Shown here in pieces: positions 1 through 10,564 of a stretch of DNA of 64,000 nt (the stretch's first letter is position 1; the number at the start of each line of letters is the position of its first letter). Source of the DNA: Dolomedes plantarius (Eukaryota; Arthropoda; Arachnida; Araneae; Dolomedidae). The position numbers and the translations under genes are program-made. The stretch covers positions 65,408,126-65,472,125 of the forward strand of contig OU015493.1 of NCBI GenBank assembly GCA_907164885.2. The letters run 5' to 3'. The notes below the pieces were generated by a model. It saw nothing but the letters and a program-made list of their open reading frames with translations. It was not told the origin of the DNA and made no database searches.

Positions 1-110
1 GCGCTGAAATTCTAATCATTTGCATATCTCACCTCCGCTAATGCATGTTGTAAATTTCATGTTATTTGCATGTTTCCTTCAGGGTGTTGCATTTACAGTG
101 GCCAGCAGTG
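1..110 (-). mobile_element. Probable terminal repeat of a Tc1/mariner-type DNA transposon
   Basis: Read on the minus strand, this stretch starts at a TA next to the microsatellite with TACACTGCTGGCCACTGTAA and runs out of the window. I recall similar ends in arthropod Tc1/mariner-group elements, but no transposase is visible here. A retroposon tail is the alternative, since such tails also end in simple repeats. Confidence 0.35.
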
Positions 111-127
111 TATATATATATATTATA

Positions 128-226
<99 letters not shown>

Positions 227-235
227 TATATATAT
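111..235. repeat. (TA)n then (GATA)n microsatellite
   Basis: A TA tract with a few TTA interruptions runs to about 186. It is followed by about ten GATA units and a short TA tail. It directly abuts the transposon-like end on its left. Confidence 0.95.
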
Positions 236-349
236 GGTAATAGTACGATAAAAAATGATCGCGATTTAATTCAATAAGGAAATAACATTTCAATAAACAA
301 TATTTTATGAAATTAAAAAGTTTCTATTTAGAGAAAGAAAGAAATCATA

Positions 350-1138
350 GTTTGGGTGAAGCAATGGCAACACCGAGTGTATGTAAACATACTGGAAGGA
401 GATATTGGAGATAACCGGTTTCTGGACCGAAACCCGTCAGACAAGAAGTTTTTGTACGTCACAGTCCATTATTTGGAAAATGAAAAATTAGCTTCCTGCA
501 CCTTTGGAGTCTTTGAAATGAACCAGAGCCATACTGGAGATTACATTTCTTCAAGAATCCTTCATATCCTGCAGTAGTGGGGTTTGAAAAAAGGAAAACT
601 AAATTCAGTGGTCACTGATAGAGGATCGAATATGGTTAAAGCCGTGGAAATTCCTTGTGGTAGAAAAAAACATGTAATATGTTTTGCCCATCTCCGAAAT
701 ATGTTTTGCCCACCTCCAGTTGAAGCCGTACCATAGATCGTGCCACTAAATGGAAAGGTAAAGAACGTGGTGACCTGATTCAAACACAGTGTTCGGGCTT
801 CATATGAATTGAGAGAGGAAAGTAATCTGAAACTCGTGCAAAGTGTCGAAACACGGGGGAATTCTACATACGAAATGATCGAGCGTTTTCTAAGCCTCAG
901 CTCAACACTCAAAAACATCATCCACCCACACACATCGGCACCAAACATGACAACAGCTGCAGAGAACCAAGATTTGCAGGAAATCATCCAGCTTCTTGAG
1001 CCTCGTCGAAAAGCCACAAAACAGTTATCAGGAGATAAATACCTCACAATCAATATCGCGATTCCAATAGCAACCATGGTAGAAAATAAAATTTCCAAGA
1101 TGTCACCTACGTCTATACTCGGGGTAAAGCTTAGTTGA
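350..1138 (+). pseudogene. hAT-family transposase fragment (ZBED-like), broken
   Basis: The first open segment (356-577) reads through a hAT catalytic core: FLYVTVHYLE, then a block ending in SHTGDYISSRILHIL. The same frame continues past a stop into a DRGSNMVKAVE block that matches the TDNAxNMVKA core motif. A CFAH motif follows at about 680-700. The second open segment (809-1138) has TRGNSTYEMIERFL, the degenerate form of the family's TRWNST-M-ERF motif with Trp replaced by Gly. Stops and frame changes separate the parts, and neither the BED finger nor the C-terminal dimerisation region is seen. It is a dead copy; flanking TIRs were not identified. Confidence 0.8.
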
Positions 1139-2752
1139 CATTACTGTTTATGCTACAACGGCCAATTTACACCTGCAACGAAAATATCTTCCCGCCGCTA
1201 CAAATGCGGATTGCTGTATGTGGCCTTTTATCGCCTACTGAGGATTGATTTTCCATCGCTTGCTTTCCAGCAAAGAGGGAGACAGTTTTCTTTTCACATC
1301 ACAGTTTGAACTGATTTTCTAAAGTACACCAACATAAATTTTCGAACTGTCTTAATTCCTATAGAAATGTGTCCTGTTCATTTTATGATTTCAAATAGTA
1401 TGTAACTCTCATAGAAACCATGCATTCTTATAAATTACTTTGCCAATTTTTTACATACGAGAAGTATTTATCTCTCTTTAGGCATTAAGAAAATTATGAA
1501 GATTTTAAATATTTAGACTTTAAGAAAACAATCACGTTTTGATATCTATTTTCATGTAATCAATGTATTTTGAAACTTTTAACCATGCATCGTTCTACTT
1601 ACTATTTCCCGAAGTAATGTGAGGGAGTTTCAGAAATCCTCAATAAAATTTAGAGTCCTGTTTTCTTATATAAATACGGGATCATACAAAAATTTATTAT
1701 TATAAATGCATATTTCTGGGTATTTGGGTTTTTGAAATTGTTAGTTTTTTCTGAAAGCCAGCAGCTCTATCTTTCGTAGCAAGGAATTTTAGAATTTTTA
1801 TGGGTTTCAGAAATATTAAGATGGAAGAATGTTTCCATTTCTTCAACCAGCATATTGAGATATACATATGCACGTTTTACACACTTCGTTTAGTCGTTAT
1901 TCTGAATATTTTTTACATCTGTTTATGCAATTTTCTTTTAGACATTTAAAAAAAATTTTCCTAATCTAATAGGTCAAATCGGCTTAAAGCCGGTCCTGCC
2001 CTTTAAAGTGTTATGATGACTACACTAATGGCCTCTTCCAATGAAAAATCACAGGCATTTAATTTTTTCAACACTTTATAAAATTCCTATTTTTCGCAAT
2101 TTAACTTGGGAAATATTTCTTCAAACTCTAATTTCCTCCTTTATGAAATATCTTCTAATAACTTGGTTTTTGATAGCCATATTTTTGCCCAGTTTAAAAA
2201 ATTAAATGAAAACGTGAAAGATTTTTTGCTTAGTTGCAAGTTTATAACTTGGAAAATAGACATAAGAAATCAGCGTTTAAACATTTCAGATTGTACAGCA
2301 AATCACGGTAGTTAATATTCCAATAGGTATAGTGTTGAAAATTTTCTTTCAATTGTTAACTGCAGATGTGTATTTCTCCCCACTTGTCTCTTGTAAACAC
2401 TGCCTTTTCTTAGGGTAACCAAACCATTACTCAACTGCAGGAAGTAACACCTGTTCGACTCTTCCATGATGCCAATACCGTTATTTAGCGAAAAGTGGGG
2501 GATGTTTGGTGACAATCTCCACCTCACTTTCCACCCCTCGTGAAAAAAGAACTCCCCCCCCCCCCCCCCGAGATTTTCTCTTCGGACTTTGGGGTTACCA
2601 AAAATTCACATCCACATTGAACGCCAGATACTCCCAAGGAAACGAAGCCTTGTGAGCGGTCAGATTATTCTATGACGTTACATTCTCTCTCGCATGCTGT
2701 ATCGCGCATTATTTACTAAATACATGAAACACCACATTTTTGTTGCTCAAAT
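1139..2752. other. AT-rich stretch with no recognised gene
   Basis: Only short ORFs without recognisable domains occur here, for example 2106-2315. A poly-C run lies near 2553-2569. Around 1985-2005 there is a short inverted motif (CGGCTTAAAGCCGG) that could be a DNA-transposon end, but I could not pair it. Confidence 0.5.
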
Positions 2753-3076
2753 ATGTCTACGCTTTACCAGTTAAATCATTATTTCAATTTGTTTTTTAGA
2801 ACTTTAGAAAGGGCCTTTAAAACTAAAAACGTACCAGAAGAGTATAAAGCAGAAATTTTGACCAACCTTCTCGGTGATAAAGCGAAAAACATATTGTTTT
2901 ACATAAGTGAAGATGATATTAAATGTTACAATACCGTTAAGTCGTTAATATGCAAAGAATTTCAACCTACCGCGCAAGAATGCCTAAATAATTTTCGGAA
3001 GGCTAGAAGAGAAATCAATGAAACACATACGCAATTCGCGTCAAGATTGTCGGTAATCGAACTTTTAGTTTCTTAA
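2753..3076 (+). pseudogene. Gypsy-type gag fragment
   Basis: About 100 residues resemble the gag core of Ty3/Gypsy elements: YKAEILTNLLGDKAKNILFY, then KEFQPTAQECLNNFRKARRE, then THTQFASRLS. The last seven residues come from a different sequence, because at about 3049 the frame runs into a 70-bp stretch that recurs at 3909-3980 downstream. Gag is therefore truncated and fused to LTR- or leader-like sequence. No zinc knuckle, protease or reverse transcriptase follows; integrase sequence does. Confidence 0.65.
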
Positions 3077-3121
3077 AACACCCCTGGACATTTTCAATTT
3101 GTTTTTACACCCGGAACGATC
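3049..3121 (+). repeat. Copy 1 of a ~70-bp direct repeat at the gag/integrase junction
   Basis: It begins GTCGGTAATCGAACTTTTAG and matches 3909-3980 with scattered differences. The second copy lies after a polyadenylation-like signal, where the end of an LTR would be expected. It therefore appears to be LTR-end plus leader sequence that has come to lie between gag and integrase. Confidence 0.8.
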
Positions 3122-3590
3122 CAATAAGTGGTACAAACATGTAGACATATTGCAAAGAACGATGAATTTAACAGTATCGAGAAGTACCAGAAAGACACCA
3201 TTCGAATTGTTAACAGGAGTCAAGATGAGAAGCAGAGAGGAATCCAGAATTTTAGAAATTTTAGAAGAGGGAAGAATCAACTTTATGATGAATAATCTTA
3301 AAAAGATCCACGAGGAGGCGAAGAAGAATATTTAAAAGATACTAGAAGAATACCGAAGAGGATTTGACAAGAAAAGGAAAAAATCCCATGTCTATAAAGA
3401 AGGAGACCTTGTGGCTATCCAACGTACCTAATTCGGTAGTGGAATGACGCTAAGGCCAAAATTTCTCGGACCCTACGAAGTGATCCGTGTAAAGCCCAAG
3501 GACACATACGAAGTTAAGAAACTTGGAGAACATGAAGGTCCAAACCTGACCAATACTTCGGCTGATCTGTTAAAACCGTGGACTAACTAA
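3113..3590 (+). pseudogene. Ty3/Gypsy integrase C-terminal fragment
   Basis: The frame reads SNKWYKHVDILQRTMNL, then SRSTRKTPFELLTGVKMR, the typical end of the integrase core. After a stop at about 3333 come a basic linker and the C-terminal block RPKFLGPYEVIRVKPKDTYE, ending LLKPWTN before TAA at about 3588. Two stops interrupt it. The same type of C-terminal block occurs on the other strand at 4836-4985, so the two relics probably belong to related families. Confidence 0.75.
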
Positions 3591-3599
3591 CCTTTCCAC

Positions 3600-3977
3600 A
3601 CACTTCTTTGTAAATACCCTCTCTCTCCCCCTGTTTTATTTTTTTTAAGATTTGTTCCCGTGCAGCGAGGACTCTGCAGGTCTGATGGCCGAGCGATATA
3701 GGATGAAAAATCCACCAGAGGGCGCTGTACGCAGCACCAGAGTGAGCGTCTACGCATCTGGACAGTCGGCGAGTGGAAACTGGCGTGTGCAGACATAGCG
3801 GGCTGCATACAATCGTTATGATTGCTAGAACTATATCAGTGTTTATATTTTCTGTCATATTGTGTTTTAATGTGATGTGCCGACATTTCTAACTTAAATA
3901 AATTATTGTCGGTAATCGAACTTTTAGTTTCTTAAGATACCCCTGGACACCGAAACTTGTTTCTACTCCCGGATCTG

Positions 3978-3980
<3 letters not shown>
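3600..3980 (+). mobile_element. LTR-like 3' region of the Gypsy relic
   Basis: This follows the integrase stop directly. It contains a pyrimidine tract, a GC-richer block and a TTAAATAAATT polyadenylation-like signal at about 3894. It ends with the 70-bp repeat also found at 3049. LTR borders are not resolved because a full second LTR is missing. Confidence 0.5.
3909..3980 (+). repeat. Copy 2 of the ~70-bp direct repeat
   Basis: Pairs with 3049-3121. It is followed at once by the (TA)n tract, which probably replaced the rest of the element. Confidence 0.8.

Positions 3981-4042
<62 letters not shown>
3981..4042. repeat. (TA)n microsatellite
   Basis: Uninterrupted TA dinucleotides separating the plus-strand Gypsy relic from a minus-strand gag fragment. 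Confidence 0.97.
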
Positions 4043-4043
<1 letters not shown>

Positions 4044-4049
4044 CAACTT

Positions 4050-4650
4050 CAATCCAACTTCAAGGCATTTCTATCTCTTTTGACATGAGGAATATTCGCA
4101 TTTGTATCGGACAGTCTAAGTTCAATACCTCCACAATTTCTCTATCCGAGTAACCGAGTGAATGTCCAATTTCCACCTTTTTTTATAGTACGCGAAAATA
4201 TTTTCTTCGGATTTTAATTTAATACCTCGAAACCCGTTTATCATCTGCTCGCGTGACTTGGAGTAAATGGAGACCAAGTTTTTCTTGATGTCATCGTATT
4301 CCTGTCTGTACAGTTCCATACTAATTACCGTTTCTTGTACATCACTATCAACGTAATTTACAATATTTTATTTCTTTCATCTGTCATCTAATTTTAACTT
4401 GTCACATTCTTTCTTCGTCAAAGAGCTTCACCAATGGGATTACGTTTTTGAAGATTGTGCTATTAAATTTGGGAATTCTAAGTGTTGGACTGACGTTGTA
4501 CTTTGTTTAAAATTTATTCCTCTCGCAGCTATTAGCCCCACTGGCATGTACACTTTTTTCCTCCTTCTATTTATTTTCATCCTTGTCAGCCATTTTTTGT
4601 CTTCTTCAATCACAAGTCGCTCACCTGACAGGCTGTCATCCATGTTCAAA
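4050..4650 (-). pseudogene. Minus-strand gag-like fragment
   Basis: Reading from 4319 downward, one frame gives REQMINGFRGIKLKSEENIF and then AYYKKRW. A frame change near 4150 leads into GYSDREIVEVLNLDCPIQM. The arrangement is that of a retrotransposon gag N-terminal region. An upstream minus-strand segment (4649-4440) is rich in Arg/Lys and could be the gag start, but it has no recognisable motif. It lies downstream of the integrase tail of the minus-strand relic at 4836-6717, so it may be a second element in tandem. Confidence 0.45.
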
Positions 4651-4835
4651 TTTTATCTTTTCAAGTACACACAAGAGCACATAGCTATTAATCACTGATC
4701 ACAAAATTTTCTCTCTGTTGAATGTCGTCTTCCACGGCGCACAAAATTCACTTACCACAATCGCACACAAACACAGGTCAATTTTCACGCAAACACAAGA
4801 TAGTTCATCATCGTAGTCCCGAAATTCACAGTTGG

Positions 4836-4985
4836 TTAAAAAAAAATCGTCCTACGCTGTAGTTGACCTAGCTTCTTCACATCATATCGGTCGTTTGCTT
4901 CTGTAGTAACTTCGTAGGGACCGTAAAATTTGGGATGTAATTCGGAGCTTTTTGGTTTATTTCGACGTTTGTTGTAGTGGGTTTG
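4836..4985 (-). pseudogene. Ty3/Gypsy integrase C-terminal tail fused in frame to a coiled coil
   Basis: The last ~45 residues of the 4836-5501 minus-strand frame read HYNKRRNKPKSSELHPKFYG, then PYEV and DRYDVKKLGQL. This corresponds to the integrase C-terminal block also seen at 3430-3560 (PKFLGPYEV ... YEVKKLGEH). It continues the same frame as the coiled coil upstream without a stop, so the two are fused in frame. It then goes out of register and ends in a poly-Lys/Phe stretch. Confidence 0.7.
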
Positions 4986-6021
4986 AGAGCACTTTCTCAC
5001 ATTGTCTTCATCTATCACAGGTATAAAGTGAGGAACAGCGGATTCACCATAGTCCATTCTATTGTCGCTGCCATATACTTTACATATTTCATTGAACTTT
5101 TGCCGGTTGGTTGAAAATTCACTATTGATATTCAATAGACATTCTACTAAACTGTCCTTCATGCCTGCAGTAGCGGCTAATTCTTTCTCATACATTGTAC
5201 ATTTTGATTCTAAATTTTGTAAGGTATCTCGCAAGCGTTTAAGGTCATTACTTAAACTATTGCATTCTGAATTTGAAGAAAGCAAAGCCTTTTCAAAAAA
5301 TTCATTTCTCTGGAGCAGAGTTTGCTGCCTATTTTTTAACTCCTCATTCAGTAGGTTAAGAGAAGAGATTTGCTCACAGCCTTCTGAAATTTTTTGATTC
5401 AATTCATCCTTTTCTACAATTAATTTTTCATAATGGTTATTTTCTGTATTTGATTTTTTTAATATGGCTTCTCTTTCACTCGTAAGCTCAGAAATTTGCA
5501 TAGGAAGTTTTTCCTTTACCCTTAGTGACTCTGTTTCAATTGTTTCAACTGTCGGCAGTATTCTTCGACATTTGCCTGAAACATTTCCAGTACTTCTTCA
5601 TATATACTACATCTTTCCTGAAGACTTTGAAAATCTGTTTTTGTGTTCTCCAATTCACTTTGTAGATCTCTACAGTTACAACTTCTTTTGTTTGCTGCAG
5701 TATGTGAATATTTTCTTGTAAAGAAGAGTGTTCATTACACTTAGATTTAAAGTTAGCTCTCAAGGTGGCATTTTCTTTCTGTAATGCAAGTTTTTCACTT
5801 TCCATACTCATCACACCTTTTTCGAGCTCTTCATTTCTAATAGATATTTCTTTTTCTCTTTGTTTCTTGGTTAATAATTCTTCTTTCAAACTATTTATTT
5901 AGCTATGTAATTCCCGATTTTTAGACTTAACTGATTCTAATTTTTCCTTTTCAGTGACTGATGTAGATTCTAGTGAAAAAATGTATTTAGATTTTCCAAA
6001 ATTTGTATTTTTACTCATTGG
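4960..6021 (-). pseudogene. Intronless coiled-coil protein fragment inside a Gypsy relic
   Basis: From an ATG at about 6021 on the minus strand, ~340 codons encode an almost uninterrupted heptad-type sequence rich in Glu, Lys, Leu, Asn and Gln. Examples are NEELEKGVMSMESEKLALQK and LKRLRDTLQNLESKCTMYEK. The only breaks are one in-frame stop near 5899 and frame changes near 5690 and 5530. The absence of introns over more than 1 kb suggests a cDNA origin. It follows gag/protease sequence and precedes an integrase tail, all on one strand, in the place where reverse transcriptase and RNase H should be. The protein family was not identified. It could be a centrosomal, kinetochore or Golgi coiled-coil protein, but no signature beyond the coil is visible. 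Confidence 0.6.
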
Positions 6022-6717
6022 CGAATGTTGTTGGGCGTCTGTGCGAGAAGTATGCGTGATCAACGATATGGGTTGATGAATTGGTCACGATAAAAGTATT
6101 AGTCTTCGTCAGCGATACCCCACCCTGGGAAGTATTCAAATCACCTTGTGGTACGTCGGCACCAATCAACATCGGAAATTGCAAAGTAGTATTCGGAGCA
6201 TTCGGAAAATTCTTTGCACTCAAAACATTTCATTCCTCTGTTTTTATAAGGACATTCACTGCTGATGTGGTTTCGTTCACCGCAGTTGTAGCACAATTTT
6301 TCATTTACTTTGGGTTCGCGAAATGAACTGTTACCAACGGAAGTATGAAATTTGGGGTCAATAAAAGGTTTTCGATTATCTCTAGAAAAATTACGATTCG
6401 AATGGTTAGGAGGTTTGAATGAATGATAATTATCTTCTGATGTGACATCCGCTAAATAAAGTTTCTCAAAAGAGCGTAACTTCTGTTTAAATTCGAAAAT
6501 TTCGCTACATCCATATAAAATTAGTTTTGCTTGAGAGTCGGGCAAACCTGCAACACAATATTCAATTAACGATTCATCATCAATATTACCTTGACTCGCA
6601 AACGCACGCATAGAAATAAAATATTCTGTGACAGTTTCGTTTTTCTTCAGCTTTCGGGAACTGCGAAGTTTATGGACGTCGATGGATGAAAAGGTGCGCT
6701 TTAAGATAATCAAAACA
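6022..6717 (-). pseudogene. Gypsy gag (zinc knuckle) and probable protease remnant
   Basis: The frame at 6713-6141 encodes a gag C-terminal half (ETVTEYFISMRAFASQGNID, then EYCVAGLPDSQAKLI). It is followed by a perfect CX2CX4HX4C zinc knuckle (CYNCGERNHISSEC) and the start of a second one (CFEC) that is cut short. After a frame change at about 6200 the next frame carries FPMLIGADVPQGDL, like the LIGxD segment downstream of a retroelement aspartic protease active site; the DTG itself is not seen. The protease frame stops at about 6011 and overlaps the ATG of the coiled-coil frame. Upstream, gag is cut off at 6717 by a GTGGCG-type repeat. Confidence 0.7.
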
Positions 6718-6832
6718 CAGTGGCGTGCTCAGGATTTTGTTCTGGGGGGGAGGGGTCAAGGCCTCCATGTGCTAGGGGTCATCCATTTTCCTGACGCCCT
6801 ATTTTCAGGGTGGACTAGACGGGGGTGCTCCT
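6718..6832. mobile_element. GTGGCG-type short interspersed element fragment
   Basis: Begins CAGTGGCGTGCTCAGGATTT, followed by a G-run. The same type of end occurs at 45645 and, inverted, at 43180. It separates the minus-strand gag from the plus-strand integrase. Probably a non-autonomous DNA element or a recurring decayed repeat. Confidence 0.4.
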
Positions 6833-8843
6833 GAATGGGAAAGACATGTTCCAGCAGCCCTATTTGCCTTAAGGACTGTCACATATGAAAGTACTGGATT
6901 CAGTCCTGCTGAGTTAGTACATGGAAGAAATCTAAGGTCACCGGTTACCCTATTGTACGAACAATGGTCGGAGCCAGATGATGAAGGAAATGGAGTAGTT
7001 GAATATGCGTTTCAGCTAATCAATCGAATGAAGAGAAGTCAGGAGTTAGCTGAAGAAAAAAATGGAAGAAATGAGAGACAAACGAAAAAAAATGGTATGA
7101 TCGAAATGCTGTTAAACGAGTATTTCAAGAGGGAGACTTGGTGTTGATCATATCCACTTGTAGACCAAATAAGCTGGCAGTTCAGTGGAAAGGACCTGGC
7201 AAAATTGTTAAGAAGTTGTCAGAAACAAATTACGTTGTTTGCTCAGAAGGAAGACAAGAGAAAAATCAAGTTTATCACATTAACATGCTAAAACCGTATT
7301 ACAAACGGCCAGAGCTTGTGAACATCTTATGGAGTTTAGATGACAACGAACCTGCGGAAATTGAAGATGATTTTCCGAAGATTGAATCGGATCCTAACAT
7401 ATTCGATTTCAATGAAATAAGAGAGAGTAGTGCTTTAGATCAGCTTTTAAATGAAAACCAGCAAGAACAATTGCAGAAAATATTGGTAGAATATGCCAAA
7501 TTGTTTTCTAACATCCCAGGGAAAACAAACGTCGTTGAACATGACATAGAGCTAATGAGCGATAAGCCTATTCGAATGAAATCCTATCGTATGTCACCTA
7601 GACAAAACGAGATATTGCAGTTAGAGATCTAGAAGATGTTGCAATACAAAATCATTGAACCGGGTGAATCAGATTATACATCACCCATGATACTAGTTGA
7701 GTCACCAGGACGAGATCCTCGACCTTGTATAGATTACAGGAAAATCAATGAAGTTACTAAGACGCAATACTTTCCATTGCCTTAACATAGGAGCAAAGAG
7801 TCGAAACAGTTGCTGCAGCAAAGTACATTACTTTGTTAGATCTAACGAAAGGATATTGGCAGATTCATTTAAGTAAGAAGGCCCAGAAAATAGCTGCATT
7901 CACAACCAACTTTGGGGTCTACCGCCCGTTGAGAATGCCGTTTGGTCTGAAAAATGCCCCATATTATTTTAGCAAAATGATGTCAGACTTGCTACATGAT
8001 TGTGAAAACTTCGCAATACCTTATTTAGACGACATTGCTATATTCTCTAAAACTTGGGAAGAACACTTAGAACATTTGAAGAGGGTTCTTGACAAAATAA
8101 AAAGTGCTTAATTAACCATCAAGCCCAAGAAATGTAAATTTGCTCAAAAAGAAGTCCAGTACCTGGGACACCTTATTGGGGAAGGGAAAAGATCACCAGC
8201 AGAGTTAAAAGTACAAGCAGTCCGAGAATTCCCTACTCCGACTTGCAAAACAAAGGTTCGAGCTTTCCTTGGCTTAGCGGGATACTATCGACAGTATATT
8301 CCCATGTTTTCAGCTATCGCCGCCCCTTTGACGGATACCCTCAAAGGAAAAGAACGGAAAGGGAAGATAAAATGGAATAAAGCTTGTGAAGATGCTTTCC
8401 GTATATTAAAAGAAAGATTGTCAAGCAAACCAGTGCTTTATGCACCTAACTACCAAAAAGAATTTATGTTGCAAACTGATGCATCCGACACCGGTCTAGG
8501 CATAATTTTAGCACAGATCGACGACCAAGGAGAAGAACATCCGATTCTATATATGAGTAGAAAACTCAAACCATCAGAGTGGAAATATTGTACCACTGAA
8601 AAAGAGTGTGCGGCTATAGTGTATGCAGTGAAAAAGTTACAGTGTTATTTAGATGGTCATTTACCGTTCATAATACAAACCGACCACAACCCACTGGTGT
8701 GGCTCAAAACTCATGCCGGGAACAATCAGAGACTTTTGCGATGGACCCTGGCGTTACAACCATTCAATTACAAAATTCAACGCAAGAAAGGGAAAAATCA
8801 CTGCAATGCAGACACTGTAAGCCGGCACCCATATCCTACTTAG
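6833..8843 (+). pseudogene. Ty3/Gypsy pol with integrase before reverse transcriptase (Gmr1-like)
   Basis: Domains in order are as follows. Integrase core end (6838-7000: ALFALRTV, ESTGFSPAELVHGRNLRSP). A GPY/F module (7180-7330: VQWKGPGKIVKKLSETNYVV, VYHINMLKPYYKR). A linker. RT start (7500-7780: HDIELMSDKPIRMKSYRMSP, then SPMILV, CIDYRKINEV). RT palm (7833-8111: LDLTKGYWQI, RMPFGLKNAP, catalytic YLDDIAIFS). RT thumb and connection (FLGLAGYY). RNase H (8450-8830: QTDASDTGLG, TTEKECAAI, QTDHNPLVWL, ending NADTVSR). The GPY/F module and the RT start share one open frame (7138-7632). Breaks include frame changes near 7100 and 7790 and stops at 7630 and 8109. No integrase follows RNase H before the LTR at 9327. 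This is the integrase-first order known from Gmr1-type Gypsy elements. Confidence 0.85.
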
Positions 8844-9326
8844 TTTCTATTAAATCATGTGACTTTGTAATGTGTATAAAAATTTGATCCCTTGTGTAAA
8901 CAAATTTGTTTTGTATTAGTTATAAGTTGCCGGAATATATATATTTAACTGCACAAATTTCGAGTATAATGTTTAAGTAATACTTTATGTAATAGTATTT
9001 TGAGGTATTCTGTTTAAAATTGCTTGAATTTGTTTAAATTGTACATGATTTCAAAGAATTATATTATGTTGTGACTGGTACATTGTGAAATGCTATTGAG
9101 GGTAATCTAAATTGTTAGGGACTTAATAGCATTAGGTAAAATTTAAATAGGGACTTAGCACAGTACCGTATTAGGAAAAGAGATGTCTTTTCCATTTTGT
9201 CTATGGCAAATTGAGAGCTTATTTCCTGAACATTATGGAACTGAGGCATCTGTTGCCTTGAGCATCTGAACTAGAAGCAAGCATGAACTTATCCTGAGTT
9301 CGGACAAGTTCAACACTGGAGGAGTT

Positions 9327-9589
9327 TGTGACAACGCAAGATTTGAAAATTGAAAGCCATAGCTCGCGACTAGATGGCGGAACAGTTGACGAAGATTGTT
9401 AACAATGGCGTTGGAGTTTTTTCCACGCGCTGGGAGTTTTTCCCGCGCGCCGAGAGTTTCATATCTCAGCTCCGCGCGCTGAGATGTGATTGTAACTGAT
9501 ATTTAAAATGTTGTGTTGTGTTCTTTTGTGGTTAATAAAATTTGCGTGTGATGTTAATCGTCCATGCTTAGTGCTTTTCCCCTTACACA
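9327..9589 (+). mobile_element. LTR of the integrase-first Gypsy element
   Basis: The segment starts TGTGACA and ends TTACACA, an imperfect inverted terminal pair. It is preceded by a purine-rich CTGGAGGAG tract and contains AATAAA at 9534. GC-rich direct motifs (CGCGCTGGGAGTTTTT-like) occur inside. The next bases, GTGGATTTCAG, would suit a primer-binding site, which would be odd after a 3' LTR. Either this is coincidence or a tandem or solo-LTR arrangement. The 5' LTR partner was not found in the window. Confidence 0.6.
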
Positions 9590-10564
9590 GTGGATTTCAG
9601 TAATAGTGAGCCAACCGGCCAAGCTATTACAGCATCCTATTTTTTCCCCAACTAAATAAAAATTACGACTGAGCTTAAAATTATTAAACTCTATGAACTA
9701 TTTTAAATCTCGATGAAAATTCAAAGTCTGAATTTTCAAACTAGATCAAAATTATTTTCATTAACTCTTATGATTGTTCAGCAATTATTTTATCCAACTG
9801 GTAGTGGAAATCTTTGACCACACTAGAGAACTCACAATTTTTCGAGTAAATGAAAAAAAACCTAATTAAACTTCCGAAAAAAAAATCTTTCATCCAATTC
9901 TGATTTTTATTAAAACTGAGTTAACTACTAAAATTTTCTTTCCGCCATTCTCAACTTTAACCATTTAACACGATACAAAACCTGTAAGTGTAATGAAGCG
10001 CCTTCGATTTTAAAGAAAAATTAATTTATTTTAAGAGAGCTAAAGTGATCGAAGACTGTTTTCATTACATTTTGTAAAAAGGTTAGGAAGCCGCCTTTGA
10101 TTAGAGAACGGGACCGACGCCTTAGTGGTTAGCCATTTTAAAAGCGGCGGAGCGCGTTTGGGGGGGTCTGTTGATCGCAGACGTAGATAGTGATGTGGCA
10201 CCGGATTTTGACGTTAAACTACAAAGCCTATTGTGAACAAATTTATGAGTCAATGCGGGGGATATACCGCAGTACACGTGGAATGGACTTTGGGTGGTCT
10301 TGAGTGACGAAATTGAAGGGCGCACCTATTTGGAGAGTTTATCCAGTCAAAAAAAATGAAATTGGAAACTAAGTGGTGGTTTTTGGAAGGCTTTTCCTGA
10401 ATGGATATAGGATTATTGAGAGGCGTGGACGACGATATGAACAAGATGAAATAAATAGGGGACTTAGGAGTTTTTATAAAGATTCACTTCTGCATGCGGG
10501 CCCGTGGTTCCCCTTTCCCCGGTGCTTAGCATCGCAGGTGATGAGAGTTGGTCGATTAACTGTC
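9590..10564. other. Non-coding stretch: AT-rich then GC-richer, no recognised gene
   Basis: 9600-10080 is AT-rich without motifs. 10081-10560 has a more balanced composition and leads into the tandem repeat. Its short ORFs have no recognisable domains. It may belong to an unidentified element that carries the tandem array. Confidence 0.5.

Noticed and set aside
562..1098. Minus-strand 178-codon ORF opposite the hAT fragment
   Set aside because: It is the antisense shadow of hAT coding sequence with no domain of its own.
3583..3858. Overlapping minus-strand ORFs in the LTR-like region
   Set aside because: They lie in LTR-type non-coding sequence and show no recognisable motif.
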